Positions 19,894-32,600 of a stretch of 64,000 bases of DNA are shown one piece after another (position 1 is the stretch's first letter; each line of letters starts with the position of its first letter). The position numbers and the translations under genes are program-made. The notes below the pieces were generated by a model that was not told the origin of the DNA, made no database searches, and saw only the letters and a program-made list of their open reading frames with translations. The stretch lies in contig JBAIZL010000376.1 in the NCBI GenBank assembly GCA_036971475.1, positions 5,052,001 to 5,116,000 on the forward strand, written 5' to 3'. The stretch comes from Prosapia bicincta (lineage: Eukaryota > Arthropoda > Insecta > Hemiptera > Cercopidae).

Positions 19894-20883
19894 CCAGGCG
19901 AAAAACCTATTGAGGTTATCATCGCCTAACTGAAGTTAAGTTTTTAAAATAAATATTACATAAAACTAATCAAAATAAAACAAAATAAATGTATAAAACT
20001 AATTGTAATTATCTAAAACTAAAGAACCTAAAATTATACAAAATTTAAATATTATTAAATATATTAAGGTGGCGTAAGAAAGCGAGGACACGGTCGATAG
20101 CCGTGACATCGTCCCTTAAAACCACCTTTAAACTACCTCGAAGATCGTAACGTATATACAAATTTTTCAACTTATCACAATCAAGCAGGATATGCTTGAT
20201 TGTAATATTATTTCTACAAAACGGACATAGTGGTGGATCCTCATGTCGCATCAACCATCCATGCGTTAACAAAGAGTGGCCGATGCGAAGTCGAGTTACT
20301 ACCACTTCCTCCCTACGATTCGAACGAACAGATGTCTTCCATGGTCGGACGGTATTTTTGATGTCCCTCAGCTTGTTTCTATTTCCATTTTCCCATTCTT
20401 CATTCCAAACAGAGAATAGTGTAGTTTTAACTTTGCATACAAAATCTGATGCCATCACACGTTGTGTCGATGGCAACATACCTGTAGCTAATTTTGCACC
20501 TTCATCTGCTTTAGTGTTTCCGAATATTCCACAGTGTCCAGGCACCCAGAGAAATGACACCTCGACACCTCGTAATTGGAGCCTGTGCATAGAGCACAAG
20601 ATGTCTCCAACTAAAGGGTTCTTAGTGTACATTTCCTGAATAGCCTGGAGAGCACTTTTGGAATCACAACATACAAGGTATTTAGATTTTGCAGACGGAA
20701 TTGATCTTAAAGCTTGGAAAATTGCATAAAGTTCTGCAGTAAAAACGCTACAGGCCGAGGGCAATCCGTAAGTGAAAGTTTGTCCTTCCATATAAAATGC
20801 ACAACCTATCCCATTGTCCAGTTTTGAACCGTCTGTGAATATAGTCACAGTGTGTTGGTGAGTTTGTTGAATCTGCAAAAACT
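19844..20883 (-). mobile_element. B3: 5'-truncated family B insertion in element C
   Basis: Poly(T) of 50 nt (19844-19893), B 3' stem-loop and UTR, and RNase H coding sequence to about 20883, where it leaves the B consensus. Element C coding sequence resumes just after (KLNRQLLAL frame, about 20896). No clean target duplication is visible, so the insertion may have been accompanied by a small deletion or filler. Confidence 0.88.
20045..20883 (-). pseudogene. B3 ORF2 fragment (RNase H)
   Basis: C-terminal B polyprotein from KFLQIQQTHQ through RNase H (TDGSKLDNG, AELYAI, CCDSKSAL, KADEGAK) to the terminal zinc motif. The frame is open, but endonuclease and RT are missing. The apparent upstream residues come from element C read backward. 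Confidence 0.87.
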
Positions 20884-22509
20884 TGCAAACAATGAAAACT
20901 AAATCGCCAGCTCTTAGCGACCAAAACGACACGACATCCGCTTCATGGCCAGCGTGGCCTAGTTTACTCCCCAGAGGATAAGGCCGAAACGTTCGCTGAT
21001 TCCCTAGAGGACCAGTTCACGCCCAATCCAAACATCTACGACGATGAACATGTCGAACATGTAGAGGACTATCTTGAACACTATCTAAATGGCCCACCTG
21101 GGCCGACTCCAGACCTGATCACCAGCGATCAGGTGGCGCAAACCATTCAAGAACTAAACACCCGCAGGGCCCCTGGTTTGGATAACATATCCAACCACGC
21201 TCTCAAGATAGTCCCACTCCCCATGCTAATGTCTATAACAAACCTGTTCAATGGAATCATGCGAACACGTCACTACCCCGCATCGTGGAAGGGAGCGAAA
21301 GTCATCCTAATCCGTAAGCCTGGTAAGTCTGCTCTCTTCCCCCAAAACTTCCGGCCTATATCCTTACTTCCAAACTTATCTAAAGTTTTCGAGAGGCTAT
21401 TAAACGAGAGGCTACTCCAATATCTGTCTACAACCATCAGACCGGAGCAATTTGGATTCCGCAGTGACCACTCCACCACCCTACAACTAACCAGCGTGGT
21501 TAACTCCCTGGCAGACGGCTTCAACATTAAAAGTCACACCATCGCTGTATTCCTGGATATCAGCAAAGCCTTTGACAGGGTATGGCACGAGGGCCTCCTG
21601 TACAAACTATCTAAAACTCATGTTCCTCCATGCTATGTCCACCTAATCAAATCGTACCTAGACAATAGGTGGTTCCAGGCGTCCGTCGAAGGTACTCTCT
21701 CCACGCGACGTCCGATCGAGGCCGGAGTGCCTCAAGGTTCAGTTCTGGGGCCGTTATTGTACCTTGTGTACACAAATGACGTCCCCCTATACCCATCTGT
21801 CCGACTGCGGCTCTTCGCTGACGACTCCATGTTCCAGTATCGCACCTTAAATATAAATTTTGGTGTCAGGTACATGCAGCGACAATTAGACCTGTTGCAA
21901 CCGTGGCTTCGAAAGTGGAGAATCGCAGTCAACACGGACAAAACCGAAGCTGTTTGCTTCACCGGCAATCAGGCTTATCCTGTCGCACAACTTATTCTAA
22001 ACAACTCTCCCATAGCATGGAAGCCAAAAGTCAAATATCTAGGGGTGATGCTCGATAGGGGGCTCACCTTTCGCACCCACCTCCGGTATGCCATCGGAAG
22101 GGCTGCTGGCGCTCGCCGGAAGCTCTTCCCTGTCATGAAAGGAGCTGGGAACCCCGTCCCACTGCCCGTCAGGCTGATGATGTACAAAATGTACATCCGA
22201 CCCATTCTAACATACGCAGCTCCCGCTTGGTACTCCCTCCTGAGCAACGACGCAAAGAGACGGCTGCACTCTTTTCAGAATGTCGTGCTCAGACAAATTA
22301 CGCACTCACCGTGGTACGTCAAAAACGTAGTCATTGCCTCAGGACTAAATGTCCCCACCCTTGAGGAATTCATCCTCGACCTAACGTCCTCCCTTAAGGA
22401 TCGAGCAGAACGCTCCTCCCATCCGCATCTGTCGGCAATAGTCACAGATCCGGCACCGCTCGCGAGGCGCAGGAAACGACCTCTGTGTCTCGTCTATGAG
22501 CCACCATGA
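20884..22509 (+). pseudogene. Element C ORF2, segment 3: Jockey-type reverse transcriptase
   Basis: It resumes in frame near 20896 and is open to the stop at 22509. Before the RT comes EDKAETFADSLEDQF, a signature of the Jockey group. RT motifs are RAPGLDNIS, NFRPISLLPNLSKVFERLL, FLDISKAFDRVWH, AGVPQGSVLGPLLY and the catalytic FADD box. The thumb and C-terminal region end with LARRRKRPLCL. No RNase H follows. The apparent start at 21133 is only a GTG inside the domain; the real protein began at 12713. Confidence 0.88.
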
Positions 22510-22789
22510 AGGTCGACCATTCTAAAAGCCACACTTCATAAAAATTTCCAAGCCATCCCAAAGTCTGTCCAAAGACAGTCAATAAATAAACAACCAAATC
22601 ACACCAGGCAATTAGCACTTATTCCAAAATTTAAATGTAAATAGACCGCACTAAAACCTATGAAGCGTTTAGTCCAAAAAGAGTCAAAGGTCACTATAAG
22701 GTCAAAACCCCACGATTAATCTGCTGTAGATATGTTCATAGAAACAGCAACCATGAGAACCGAAAGAGAGTTCTGCCGAAGGTCCAAGG
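22510..22789 (+). other. Element C 3' UTR
   Basis: Non-coding 280 bp from the ORF2 stop to the right target duplication. No poly(A) tail or simple-repeat tail is seen, so the 3' end may be atypical or eroded. Confidence 0.65.
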
Positions 22790-22799
22790 ATGCTTTACA
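22790..22799. repeat. Target-site duplication, right copy (10 bp) of element C
   Basis: ATGCTTTACA, matching 10591-10600. Confidence 0.9.
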
Positions 22800-22845
22800 T
22801 TGCTACTTTGTTCGTGGAGCAGTTCTTTTTAAACATTTTTAAGAA

Positions 22846-23676
22846 ATGGCATCAAGGAGTGGAGAACTAGTGTGTTTGGTGGAACAGCTTGAAGTGGCTC
22901 TAGGACCATGGGTGAGGAAACCTACAAGACCATCGCTCCCCATTGGCAAGACGGCAAAGCAGTAAGGACCTTCGCTGCCCATCGCTGGACTTTCGCCAAC
23001 ATTACCCCCTAAACCGTCCTTTCCCTTCCCTCAAAAACCTAATTGTATAAGAGAACTTTTTCCTAATAAACCTACTTTGAATTTTCTTATAAATACCAAT
23101 CTTTTGAAAAATCAACTTTCCAACAACCCAAACTTAGCCTCAGAACCTTTAAAAAACAAAATTCCCAATATAATACCTCCATCTAAAATTATGACCTCTG
23201 AACCACACCATCTTCAAGTAAGAAAGCAGTGCAAGTACATTGGTAAAAGGGGGGGGGAAATACGGTGCATTGTAAAAACATCTCATGAATCTGGACTTTG
23301 TGCAAAACATAAACCAAAATTAACTAAAGTAGGAAGTGTTAAAGAAACGAAACAAAGTACTTGCACTGCTATTCTTAATGATAAACCTTCCAAACAAACA
23401 ATTGTTCCTCTAAAAGAGAAAATATTCAAGGATCCAATATCGAAAACTGAACCTAGACTGGTCAGGCTTACGAGGTTGGATCCAAAGATCTCTTATAAAT
23501 TTGAATATAGAGAGGGATCGTATGGAATTTTTTCTTTTAAAGGAAGAATTAGAAATAAAATTTTTATTCCTCAATGGTTCCAGTTTCCAGACATTACGAA
23601 TGGAGACTGGTATCTTGAGAATGAAAAAAATAAAAGGGGACTTCCTACTTGGGTCCGAAACCCTAAAAATAAATAA
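22846..23676 (+). pseudogene. Unknown gene, longer copy 2 (about 276 codons, premature stop)
   Basis: The frame starts at the same ATG as copy 1 (MASRSGE) and stops after 39 codons (TAA where copy 1 has TCA). From there the same frame is open to 23676. The original product would be about 276 aa: a Pro-rich N-terminal part, a Lys-rich middle, a Cys/His cluster CX11CX10CX2H (QCKYIGKRGGEIRC, then GLCAKHK) that could bind zinc, and an aromatic-rich C-terminal part (EYREGSYGIFSFKGR, WFQFPD). I recognise no family. Its promoter was separated from it by element C. It may be a relic of a host gene, of an unrecognised mobile element or of an integrated virus; the sequence does not decide. Confidence 0.55.
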
Positions 23677-24381
23677 ACTATATTTTTTTGTTTTTCTAAA
23701 TTTTAAATTCAATTACTGTTATTTGTGGTTTATAGGCCTACTGGGGAAAGAGTTCCACATAAAAAAAACTCTTAACGCGCCATTGAGTTGTACAGCTTAG
23801 TAGATTTATATATATGTATTATTGTGCATAACAGGTCAATACATATATATATTTAAACTTACTGTGGTGAGGAAACCAACTAAAAAAAATAAATTCACGT
23901 TATACTTACATGGTTTGAAAATCACTTTTCTCTAATTTTAACTTGACATATTGACACCAGATATATACAACAACAAAGAGTCTTATTTTACATTTCCGAC
24001 ACCAATAATGCATAATGTAAATATGACAAGCTTTAAAAGATTTTTTAAAAAATTTAAAATAAATAAAACTGTTTGTATTCTATTTATTAAAAAAATATGA
24101 TTGGTTAGGTTCTGTGCAATAATTTAAAGAGCAATGTCTTTTCATTTACAATGTGACTCCTGCTACGGAATTAATTACTGTCTGGAGAGAGAGACAGAAG
24201 AAACATAACCAATTTATTCACATGTGCATGAAACGTTTTTGTAACAGGGTCTAAATCGGTTGCAGTTTCAAGGACTAAACTCGTCTAGTCTTTTAGATAA
24301 AAACATGATTCAAGTTCATGACCACATGTACGGATGAGGTTTTTAGCATGGCTACATTCCACAGACGGGATTCATTACTGT

Positions 24382-24384
<3 letters not shown>
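23677..24384. other. AT-rich gene-free DNA downstream of the unknown gene
   Basis: About 700 bp with no credible ORF. It contains AT-rich stretches and (TA)n patches near 23810-23850 and ends at the poly(T) of B4. Confidence 0.65.
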
Positions 24385-24430
<46 letters not shown>

Positions 24431-24580
24431 CCAGGCGAAAAACCTATTGAGGTTATCATCGCCTAACTAAGGTTTGTTAATAATAAATATTAAAATATTA
24501 CATAAATAAGACTAAACAAAATAAATGTTTAAAACTAATTGTAATTATCTAAAACTAAAAAACCTAAAACTATACAAAAT

Positions 24581-25111
24581 TTAAATATTATTAAATAGAT
24601 TAAGATGGCGTAGGAAAGCGAGGACACGGTCGATAGCCGTGACATCGTCTCTTAAAACCACCTTTAAACTACCTCGAAGATCGTAACGTATATACAAATT
24701 TGTCAACTCATTACAATCAAGCAGGATATGCTTGATTGTAATATTATTTCTACAAAACGGACATAGTGGTGGATCCTCATGTCGCATCAACCATCCATGC
24801 GTTAACAAAGAGTGGCCGATGCGAAGTCGAGTAACCACCACTTCCTCCCTACGATTCGAACGAACAGATGTCATCCATGGTCGGACGGTATTTTTGATAT
24901 CCCTCAGCTTGTTTCTATTTACATTTTGCCATTCTTCGTTCCAAACAGAGAATAGTGTAGATTTAACTTTGCATACAAAATCTGATGCCATCACACGTTG
25001 TGTCGATGGCAACATACCTGTAGCTAATTTTGCACCTTCATCTGCTTTAGTGTTTCCGAATATTCCACAGTGACCAGGCACCCAGAGAAATGACACCTCA
25101 ACACCTCGTAA
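24581..25111 (-). pseudogene. B4 ORF2, C-terminal part
   Basis: Codes for the last part of RNase H (WVPGHCGIFGNTKADEGAK) and the terminal zinc motif, then the normal stop (FNNI). Separated from its upstream half at 37226 by A3. A spurious longer frame runs through the A3 poly(A), giving poly-Lys. Confidence 0.85.
25098..25111. repeat. Target-site duplication, left copy (14 bp) of A3
   Basis: TCAACACCTCGTAA, repeated at 37212-37225. Confidence 0.93.
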
Positions 25112-25537
25112 TTTTTTTTTTTTTTTTTTTTTTCTTTTTTTTTCCTGGCGAAAAACCAATTGTGGTTATCATCGCCAAACAAAATCTAACACAGCACTCA
25201 ATATTTTAAATAAAATCAAATAAATTAATAAATAAACAAATAAATAAATACAACAAAAATTACAAAACAAAATAAAACACCAACAATAAAAAACAAAAAA
25301 CAACAATATAACAATTAAAAAATCCTTAAAAACTAAATAACAAAATAACAACAAAGAACAATATAACAGTAAATAAATAATATGTAAAACAATAATAGGT
25401 AACAATTTACCAATAAATAAATCTCAATAACAATAACAAGAACAGAAAATAAATTTAATTAAAATAAATAAAAGAAACACAGAGAATTATATGTATAAAT
25501 AAATTTAAAAAAAAAAATATATATATATATTTATGTA

Positions 25538-28500
25538 TTAAATTTTTAAAAATATTTTCAAGTGGTGCAAGAAAGCGATGACTCGGTCAATGGTCGAGGC
25601 ATCGTCCCTTAGCACCACCTTTAAACTCCCTTTTAAATTAAAAAGGGCACGAACATTACCTACACTAACACAATCTACCAAAATATGTTTTATTGTGAAG
25701 ATACCCCCGCAGTATTGGCATATTGGTGGATCTTCACGACGCATCAAATATCCATGAGTTGCAAAAGAGTGGCCAACGCGAAGGCGTGTAACCACCACTT
25801 CCTCCCTACGTTTTGAACGAATTGAAGACCTCCATGGACGGACGGTATCTTTAATTTCCCTCAGCTTATTATGAATCACGGTATGCCACTCGTCATTCCA
25901 AGCAGCGAGCAATAATTGTTTCGCGAAACACACATAATCAGATGCCATAACCAGTTGAGTAAGAGGCACCAAACTTGTAGCTTTCTTCGCCGCTTCATCC
26001 GCTTTTGTGTTTCCAAGTATTCCGCAATGTCCAGGAACCCAACAGAAAGTTACCCCCACACCCCTCAATTGAAGCCTGTGTACAGCACACAAAATGTCCC
26101 CAACTAAAGGGTTGTTAGAGAAAACATCCTGAAGAGCCTGAAGAGCACTTTTGGAATCCGAACACAAAAGATAATGCGAAGATCGTGATTGTATGACGGT
26201 CAAAGCTTTAAAAATAGCAAATAGTTCTGCCGTGAAAACACTGCAAGCTGAGGGCAATCCGTACGTGTAGGTACAACCAGATGCATAAAACGCGCACCCA
26301 ACGCCATTGTCCAGTTTAGATCCATCAGAGAAAATAATTTCACTGTGTTGGTGAGATTTATAAATGGATGAAAATTCCTGGTGGTAGACCACAACAGGAG
26401 TATCGTGTTTTATATAACTGGACAATGAGAAATCGAAGTGCGGCGTTTTTATTATCCATGGAGGTAGATAGCACATTTGTCGTTCAAACATAGTTGGAAG
26501 TTGCAACTCAAGGTCATCCAATATTCTTAATGTTCGTATGCCAAATGGAGCGGTCGAACGTTGACGTGTATTGTACACTTGATTTAGCTTATTATTAAAG
26601 ACTATTTCAAATGCCGGGTGGTTGGGTTTGCTTCGAAGAACAGAAACGTAAGATATTTGTAGCATCTGACGTCGTCTAGAAAGGGCAGGTTCCCCAGCTT
26701 CGACAAGAAGACTAGGGATTGGGCTAGTTCTAAATGCACCAGTAGCCAGTCTAAGTCCAGAGTGGTGGATGGTATCAAGAGTTTTCAGAACTGTAGGTCG
26801 TGCAGATGAGTAGACTTGACAACCATAATCTATGCGCGATCTAACGACTGCGCGATAAAATCGAAGCATACTAGTTCTGTCTGCTCCCCAATTCGTACCA
26901 CTAAGGACTCTTAACATATCCAATTTCTTGCTGCATCTCACCTTCAAATCACGAACATGTGGACCCCATGAGAGTCTCTTATCAAATAAAAGACCCAAAA
27001 ATCGAACACTATCCGTGGTTTGAAGCTGAACCCCGTCAAGATAAAGGATCGGCTCCTGGTGTTGCCTACGACGACTAAATGCTACACACTGGGTCTTCGA
27101 AGCAGAGAATTTAAAACCTGTAGTTCTTGACCATTCCTCTAATCTACCTATTGCTAACTGCAAAGATCTTTCCGCAGTTGCCATGCTACGAGCAGGCACA
27201 TATATACAAAAGTCATCCACAAAAAGGGAACAGTGTACCGGTGATCGTATATTGCTGATGATACTATTTATTGCAACGGCAAATAGCGTGACGCTCAGCA
27301 CGCTGCCCTGCGGTACACCATTCTCCTGTGTATAGCTGTTTGAATACGTGCCTCCAAGTCGAACGCGGAAAGATCTATTAGAAAGAAAGTTAGCAATGAA
27401 TGCTAGGATATTCCCTTGTATACCCCATGATTTTAAAGTGTTCAGAATTCCTCTTTTCCATGCCATATCGTATGCCTTCTCAAGGTCGAAGAAAACAGCA
27501 ACGAGTGTTTGACGCAAGAGAAAGGCATCTTGAATAGCGGATTCTAACAAAACCAATTGGTCAACGGATGATCGTCCTTGCCTGAAACCACACTGTTCGT
27601 TGCAAATAAGGTCATTGGTTTCTAGGTACCAGACAAGACGGCGGTTGACCATCTTCTCCAGTAGTTTGCATAAGACGCTTGTAAGGGATATAGGTCTATA
27701 ACTACTGGGATTGGTTTTGTCTTTACCTGGCTTCAAAAGAGGAATTACAGTCGATTCTAACCATGCATCGGGGAAAGAGCGCTCCTCGAATAAACGATTG
27801 TATACTCGAAGGAGGACAAGTTTCGCCGATGATGGTAGATGTTTTAGCATGGAGTACACAATGGAATCAGGACCTGGTGCAGAATCCTTCGTTGACGCAA
27901 GAGCTGATTCCAATTCCCCTATAGAGAAAGGAGTGTTTAAAGGAGAGTCCCCAGACGACCCAACAGTAAACGGTATTGCTTCTTCCTTCAGTTTATAAAT
28001 CTGGAATAATCTATTATAGGCTGTAGTAGCAGAAAAGTTAGAAAAAGATGTTCCAAGTACATTAGCAATGTCATCACTGTTTGTGATTAATCTCCCATCT
28101 GGTTGCTTCAGCGCAATGGCTGGCAACGGAATGGAAGTACCACAAACTGATCTTAGTTTCCTCCACACTGTGGAGGACGGAGTTGTTCGTCTAATTGTGC
28201 TAATGTACTGTTCCCAAGAGTTCTTTCTACTCAGCCTAAATATCCTCCGTGCTTTCGCACGGAGTATTTTATATTCCTGAAGGTTTCCATTCGTTGGGTG
28301 TCGTTTAAATCTCCTAAGAGCTCTTCGTCGTAAACGGAGGATTTCTGTGCATTCATCGTTCCACCACGGCACAGGCGGTCGGCGTGGATGCGTAGAGGTT
28401 TTCGGAATGGTCTTTTCAGCGGCATTTAAAATTGCTTTCGTAATATTTTCTATATTTTCATCAATGGGTGTCAAATAATCCATGTCAAGTGATACAAGGT

Positions 28501-29184
28501 AATTCGAGTATGAGTCCCAGTTGGCTTTTCGCAAAATCCAACTGGGATTTCGAGCATAACAGGGTTGGGAGTCACATAAACTGATCTTAATAGGCACATG
28601 GTCGCTACCATACAAATCGTTGAGTACCGACCATGTGCATCTAGTAGCTAATTGTGGGCTGCAAATCGATAGGTCAACAGCTGTCCATCCACCAGTAGAT
28701 GCTGCTAAATGGGTAGGCGAACCGTCATTTAGCAGATATAAGTCCAGTTCCGTTCTCACACTCTCAACAAGGTCACCTCGAGAGTTCCTAGTCGGAGATC
28801 CCCAAGACGAATGGTGGGCATTAAAATCCCCTACCAATAAGAACGGAGTTGGTAACTGGCTTATTAAATTCACTAAATCACTGTGATGCAGGTTTTCGTG
28901 TGGTGGCAAGTAGACACAACACACAGTGATTTTATACGGGACAGCTGTTTGAACGGCTACTGCTTGTAAAGGAGTTATTAAGTTTAGAGAAACAGCATCG
29001 ATACAGTCACGGGCTAGGATGGCTACGCCACCTCTAGCTCGATCTTCTGTAACGAAGTCCGATCTAAAAACTGAATACTCCCTTAAATGGAAATTATGCG
29101 ATTCGTGGAGATGTGTCTCCTGTAGACATACAAACATTGGGTACACATCTCGCACGAGTACTTTAAGTTCTTCTATGTGACTCC
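25538..29184 (-). pseudogene. A3 ORF2, main part (interrupted by A4)
   Basis: Carries most of the endonuclease (from RSHIEELK), the full RT (FFDLEKAYD, GVPQGSVLS, FVDD), RNase H (SDGSKLDNG, AELFAI, CSDSKSAL, KADEAAK) and the C-terminal zinc motif. The missing N-terminal codons lie at 35248-35296, beyond A4. No other disruption is visible, so the element was probably active until A4 inserted. The open frame shown upstream of 29184 comes from A4 poly(A) and stem-loop. Confidence 0.9.
29172..29184. repeat. Target-site duplication, left copy (13 bp) of A4
   Basis: TCTATGTGACTCC, repeated at 35235-35247. Confidence 0.93.
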
Positions 29185-29612
29185 TTTTTTTTTTTTTTTT
29201 TTTTTTTTTTTCTTTTCCTGGCGAAAAACCAATTGTGGTTATCATCGCCAAACAAAATCTAACACAGCACGCAATGTTTTAAATAAAATCAAATAAATTA
29301 ATAAATAAACAAATAAATAAATACAACAAAAATTACAAAACAAAATAAAACACCAACAATAAAAAACAAAAAACAACAATATAACAATTAAAAAATCCTT
29401 AAAAACTAAATAACAAAATAACAACAAAGAACAATATAACAGTAAATAAATAATATGTAAAACAATAATAGGTAACAATTTACCAATAAATAAATCTCAA
29501 TAACAATAACAAGAACAGAAAATAAATTTAATTAAAATAAATAAAAGAAACACACAGAATTATATGTATAAATAAAATTTAAAAAAAAAATATATATATA
29601 TATATTTATGTA

Positions 29613-32600
29613 TTAAATTTTAAAAAATATTTTCAAGTGGTGCAAGAAAGCGATGACTCGGTCAATGGCCGAGGCATCGTCCCTTAGCACCACCTTTAAA
29701 CTCCCTTTTAAATTAAAAAGGGCACGAACATTAACTACACTAACACAATCTACCAAAATATGTTTTATTGTGAAGATATCACCGCAATATTGGCATATTG
29801 GTGGATCTTCACGACTCATCAAATATCCATGAGTTGCAAAAGAGTGGCCAACGCGAAGGCGTGTGACCACCACTTCCTCCCTACGTTTTGAACGAATTGA
29901 AGACCTCCATGGACGGACGGTATCTTTAATTTCCCTCAGCTTATTATGAATCACGGTATGCCACTCGTCATTCCAAGCAGCGAGCAATAATTGTTTCGCG
30001 AAACACACATAATCAGATGCCATAACCAGTTGAGTAAGAGGCACCAAACTTGTAGCTTTCTTCGCCGCTTCATCCGCTTTTGTGTTTCCAAGTATTCCGC
30101 AATGTCCAGGAACCCAACAGAAAGTTACCCCTACACCCCTCAATTGAAGCCTGTGTACAGCACACAAAATGTCCCCAACTAAAGGGTTGCTGGAGAAAAC
30201 ATCCTGAAGAGCCTGAAGAGCACTTTTGGAATCCGAACACAAAAGATAATGCGAGGATTGAGATTGAATGACGGTCAAAGCTTTAAAAATAGCAAATAGT
30301 TCTGCCGTGAAAACACTGCAAGCTGAGGGCAATCCGTACGTGTAGGTATATCCAGATGCATAAAACGCACACCCAACGCCATTGTCCAGTTTAGATCCAT
30401 CAGTGAAAATAATTTCACTGTGTTGGTGAGATTTATAAGTGGATAAAAATTCCTGGTGGTAGACCACAACAGGAGTATCGTGTTTTATATAACTGGACAA
30501 TGAGAAATCGAAGTGCGGCGTTTTTATTATCCATGGAGGTAGATAGCACATTTGTCGTTCAAACATAGTTGGAAGTTGCAACTCAAGGTCATCCAATATT
30601 CTTAAAGTTCGTATGCCAAATGGATGGGTCGAACGTTGACGTGTATTGTACACTTCATTTAGCGTATTGTGAAAGACTATTTCAAATGCCGGGTGGTTGG
30701 GTTTGCTTCGAAGAACAGAAAGGTAAGATATTTGTAGCATCTGACGTCGTCTAGAAAGGGCAGGTTCCCCAGCTTCGACAAGAAGACTAGGGATTGGGCT
30801 AGTTCTAAATGCACCAGTAGCCAGTCTAAGTCCAGAGTGGTGGATGGTATCAAGAGTTTTCAGAACTGTAGGTCGTGCAGATGAGTAGACTTGACAACCA
30901 TAATCTATGCGCGATCTAACGACTGCGCGATAAAATCGAAGCATACTAGTTCTGTCTGCTCCCCAATTCGTACCACTAAGGACTCTTAACATATCCAATT
31001 TCTTGCTGCATCTCACCTTCAAATCACGAACATGTGGACTCCATGAGAGTCTTTTATCAAATAAAAGACCCAAAAATCGAACACTATCCGTGGTTTGAAG
31101 CTGAACCCCGTCAAGATAAAGGATCGGCTCCTGGTGTTGCCTACGACGACTAAATGCTACACACTGGGTCTTCGAAGCAGAGAATTTAAAACCTGTAGTT
31201 CTTGACCATTCCTCTAATCTACTTATTGCTAACTGCAAAGATCTTTCCGCAGTTGCCATACTACGAGCAGGCACATATATACAAAAGTCATCCACAAAAA
31301 GGGAACAGTGTACCGGAGATCGTATATTGCTGATGATACTATTTATTGCAACGGCAAATAGCGTGACGCTCAGCACGCTGCCCTGCGGTACACCATTCTC
31401 CTGTGTATAGCTGTTTGAATACGTGCCTCCAAGTCGAACGCGGAAAGATCTATTAGAAAGAAAGTTAGCGATGAATGCTAGGATATTCCCTTGTATACCC
31501 CATGATTTTAAAGTGTTCAGAATTCCTCTTTTCCATGCCATATCGTATGCCTTCTCAAGGTCGAAGAAAACAGCAACGAGTGTTTGACGCAAGAGAAAGG
31601 CATCTTGAATAGCGGATTCTAACAAAACCAATTGGTCAACGGATGATCGTCCTTGCCTGAAACCACACTGTTCGTTGCAAATAAGGTCATTGGTTTCTAG
31701 GTACCAGACAAGACGGCGGTTGACCATCTTCTCCAGTAGTTTGCATAAGACGCTTGTAAGGGATATAGGTCTATAACTACTGGGATTGGTTTTGTCTTTA
31801 CCTGGCTTCAAAAGAGGAATTACAGTCGATTCTAACCATGCATCGGGGAAAGAGCGCTCCTCGAATAAACGATTGTATACTCGAAGGAGGACAAGTTTCG
31901 CCGATGATGGTAGATGTTTTAGCATGGAGTACACAATGGAATCAGGACCTGGTGCAGAATCCTTCGTTGACGCAAGAGCTGACTCCAATTCCCCTATAGA
32001 GAAAGGAGTGTTTAAAGGAGAGTCCCCAGACGACCCAACAGTAAACGGTATTGCTTCTTCCTTCAGTTTATAAATCTGGAATAATCTATTGTAGGCTGTA
32101 GTAGCAGAAAAGTTAGAAAATGATTTACCAAGTACATTAGCAATATCATCACGGTTTGAGATTATTCTTCCATCCGGTTGTTTCAGCGCAATGGCTGGCA
32201 ACGGAGAGAAAGTACCACAAACTGATCTTAGTTTCCTCCACACTGTGGAAGACGGAGTTGTTCGTCTAATTGTGCTAATGTACTGTTCCCAAGAGTTCTT
32301 TCTACTCAGCCTAAAAATCCTCCGTGCTTTCGCACGGAGTATTTTATATTCCTGAAGGTTTCCATTCGTTGGGTGTCGTTTAAACTTCCTAAGAGCTCTT
32401 CGTCGTAAACGGAGGATTTCTGTGCATTCATCGTTCCACCACGGCACAGGCGGTCGGCGTGGATACGTAGAGGTTTTCGGAATGGTCTTTTCAGCGGCAT
32501 TTAAAATTGCTTTCGTAAAATTTTTTATATTTTCATCAATGGGTGTCAGATAATCCATGTCAAGTGATACAAGGTAATTCGAGTAGGAGTCCCAGTTGGC

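Larger units (their letters stand above)
10601..22789 (+). mobile_element. C: full-length Jockey-like non-LTR retrotransposon carrying two younger insertions
   Basis: A plus-strand element bounded by a 10-bp target duplication. Removing A2 and B3 leaves about 5.09 kb: leader 10601-11193, ORF1 gag 11194-12720, ORF2 from 12713 in three segments to 22509, and 3' UTR to 22789. No poly(A) tail is seen at the 3' end. ORF2 has endonuclease and RT but no RNase H, as in the Jockey clade. It is dead twice over: split by the A2 and B3 insertions, and carrying a frame change in a C-run after the A2 site. Confidence 0.9.
24385..25111 (-). mobile_element. B4, 3' part: outermost element of a three-level nest
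   Basis: Poly(T) 24385-24430, B 3' stem-loop, UTR and ORF2 C-terminus up to the A3 insertion. The same element continues at 37226-38203. Its outer flanks share only GTAGA (24380-24384 and 38204-38208), a possible short target duplication. Confidence 0.88.

Noticed and set aside
23410..23800. Two ORFs of about 100 aa overlapping the unknown gene (23410-23712 minus, 23501-23800 plus)
   Set aside because: Overlap frames of the longer candidate, with AT-driven Phe/Leu/Lys composition.
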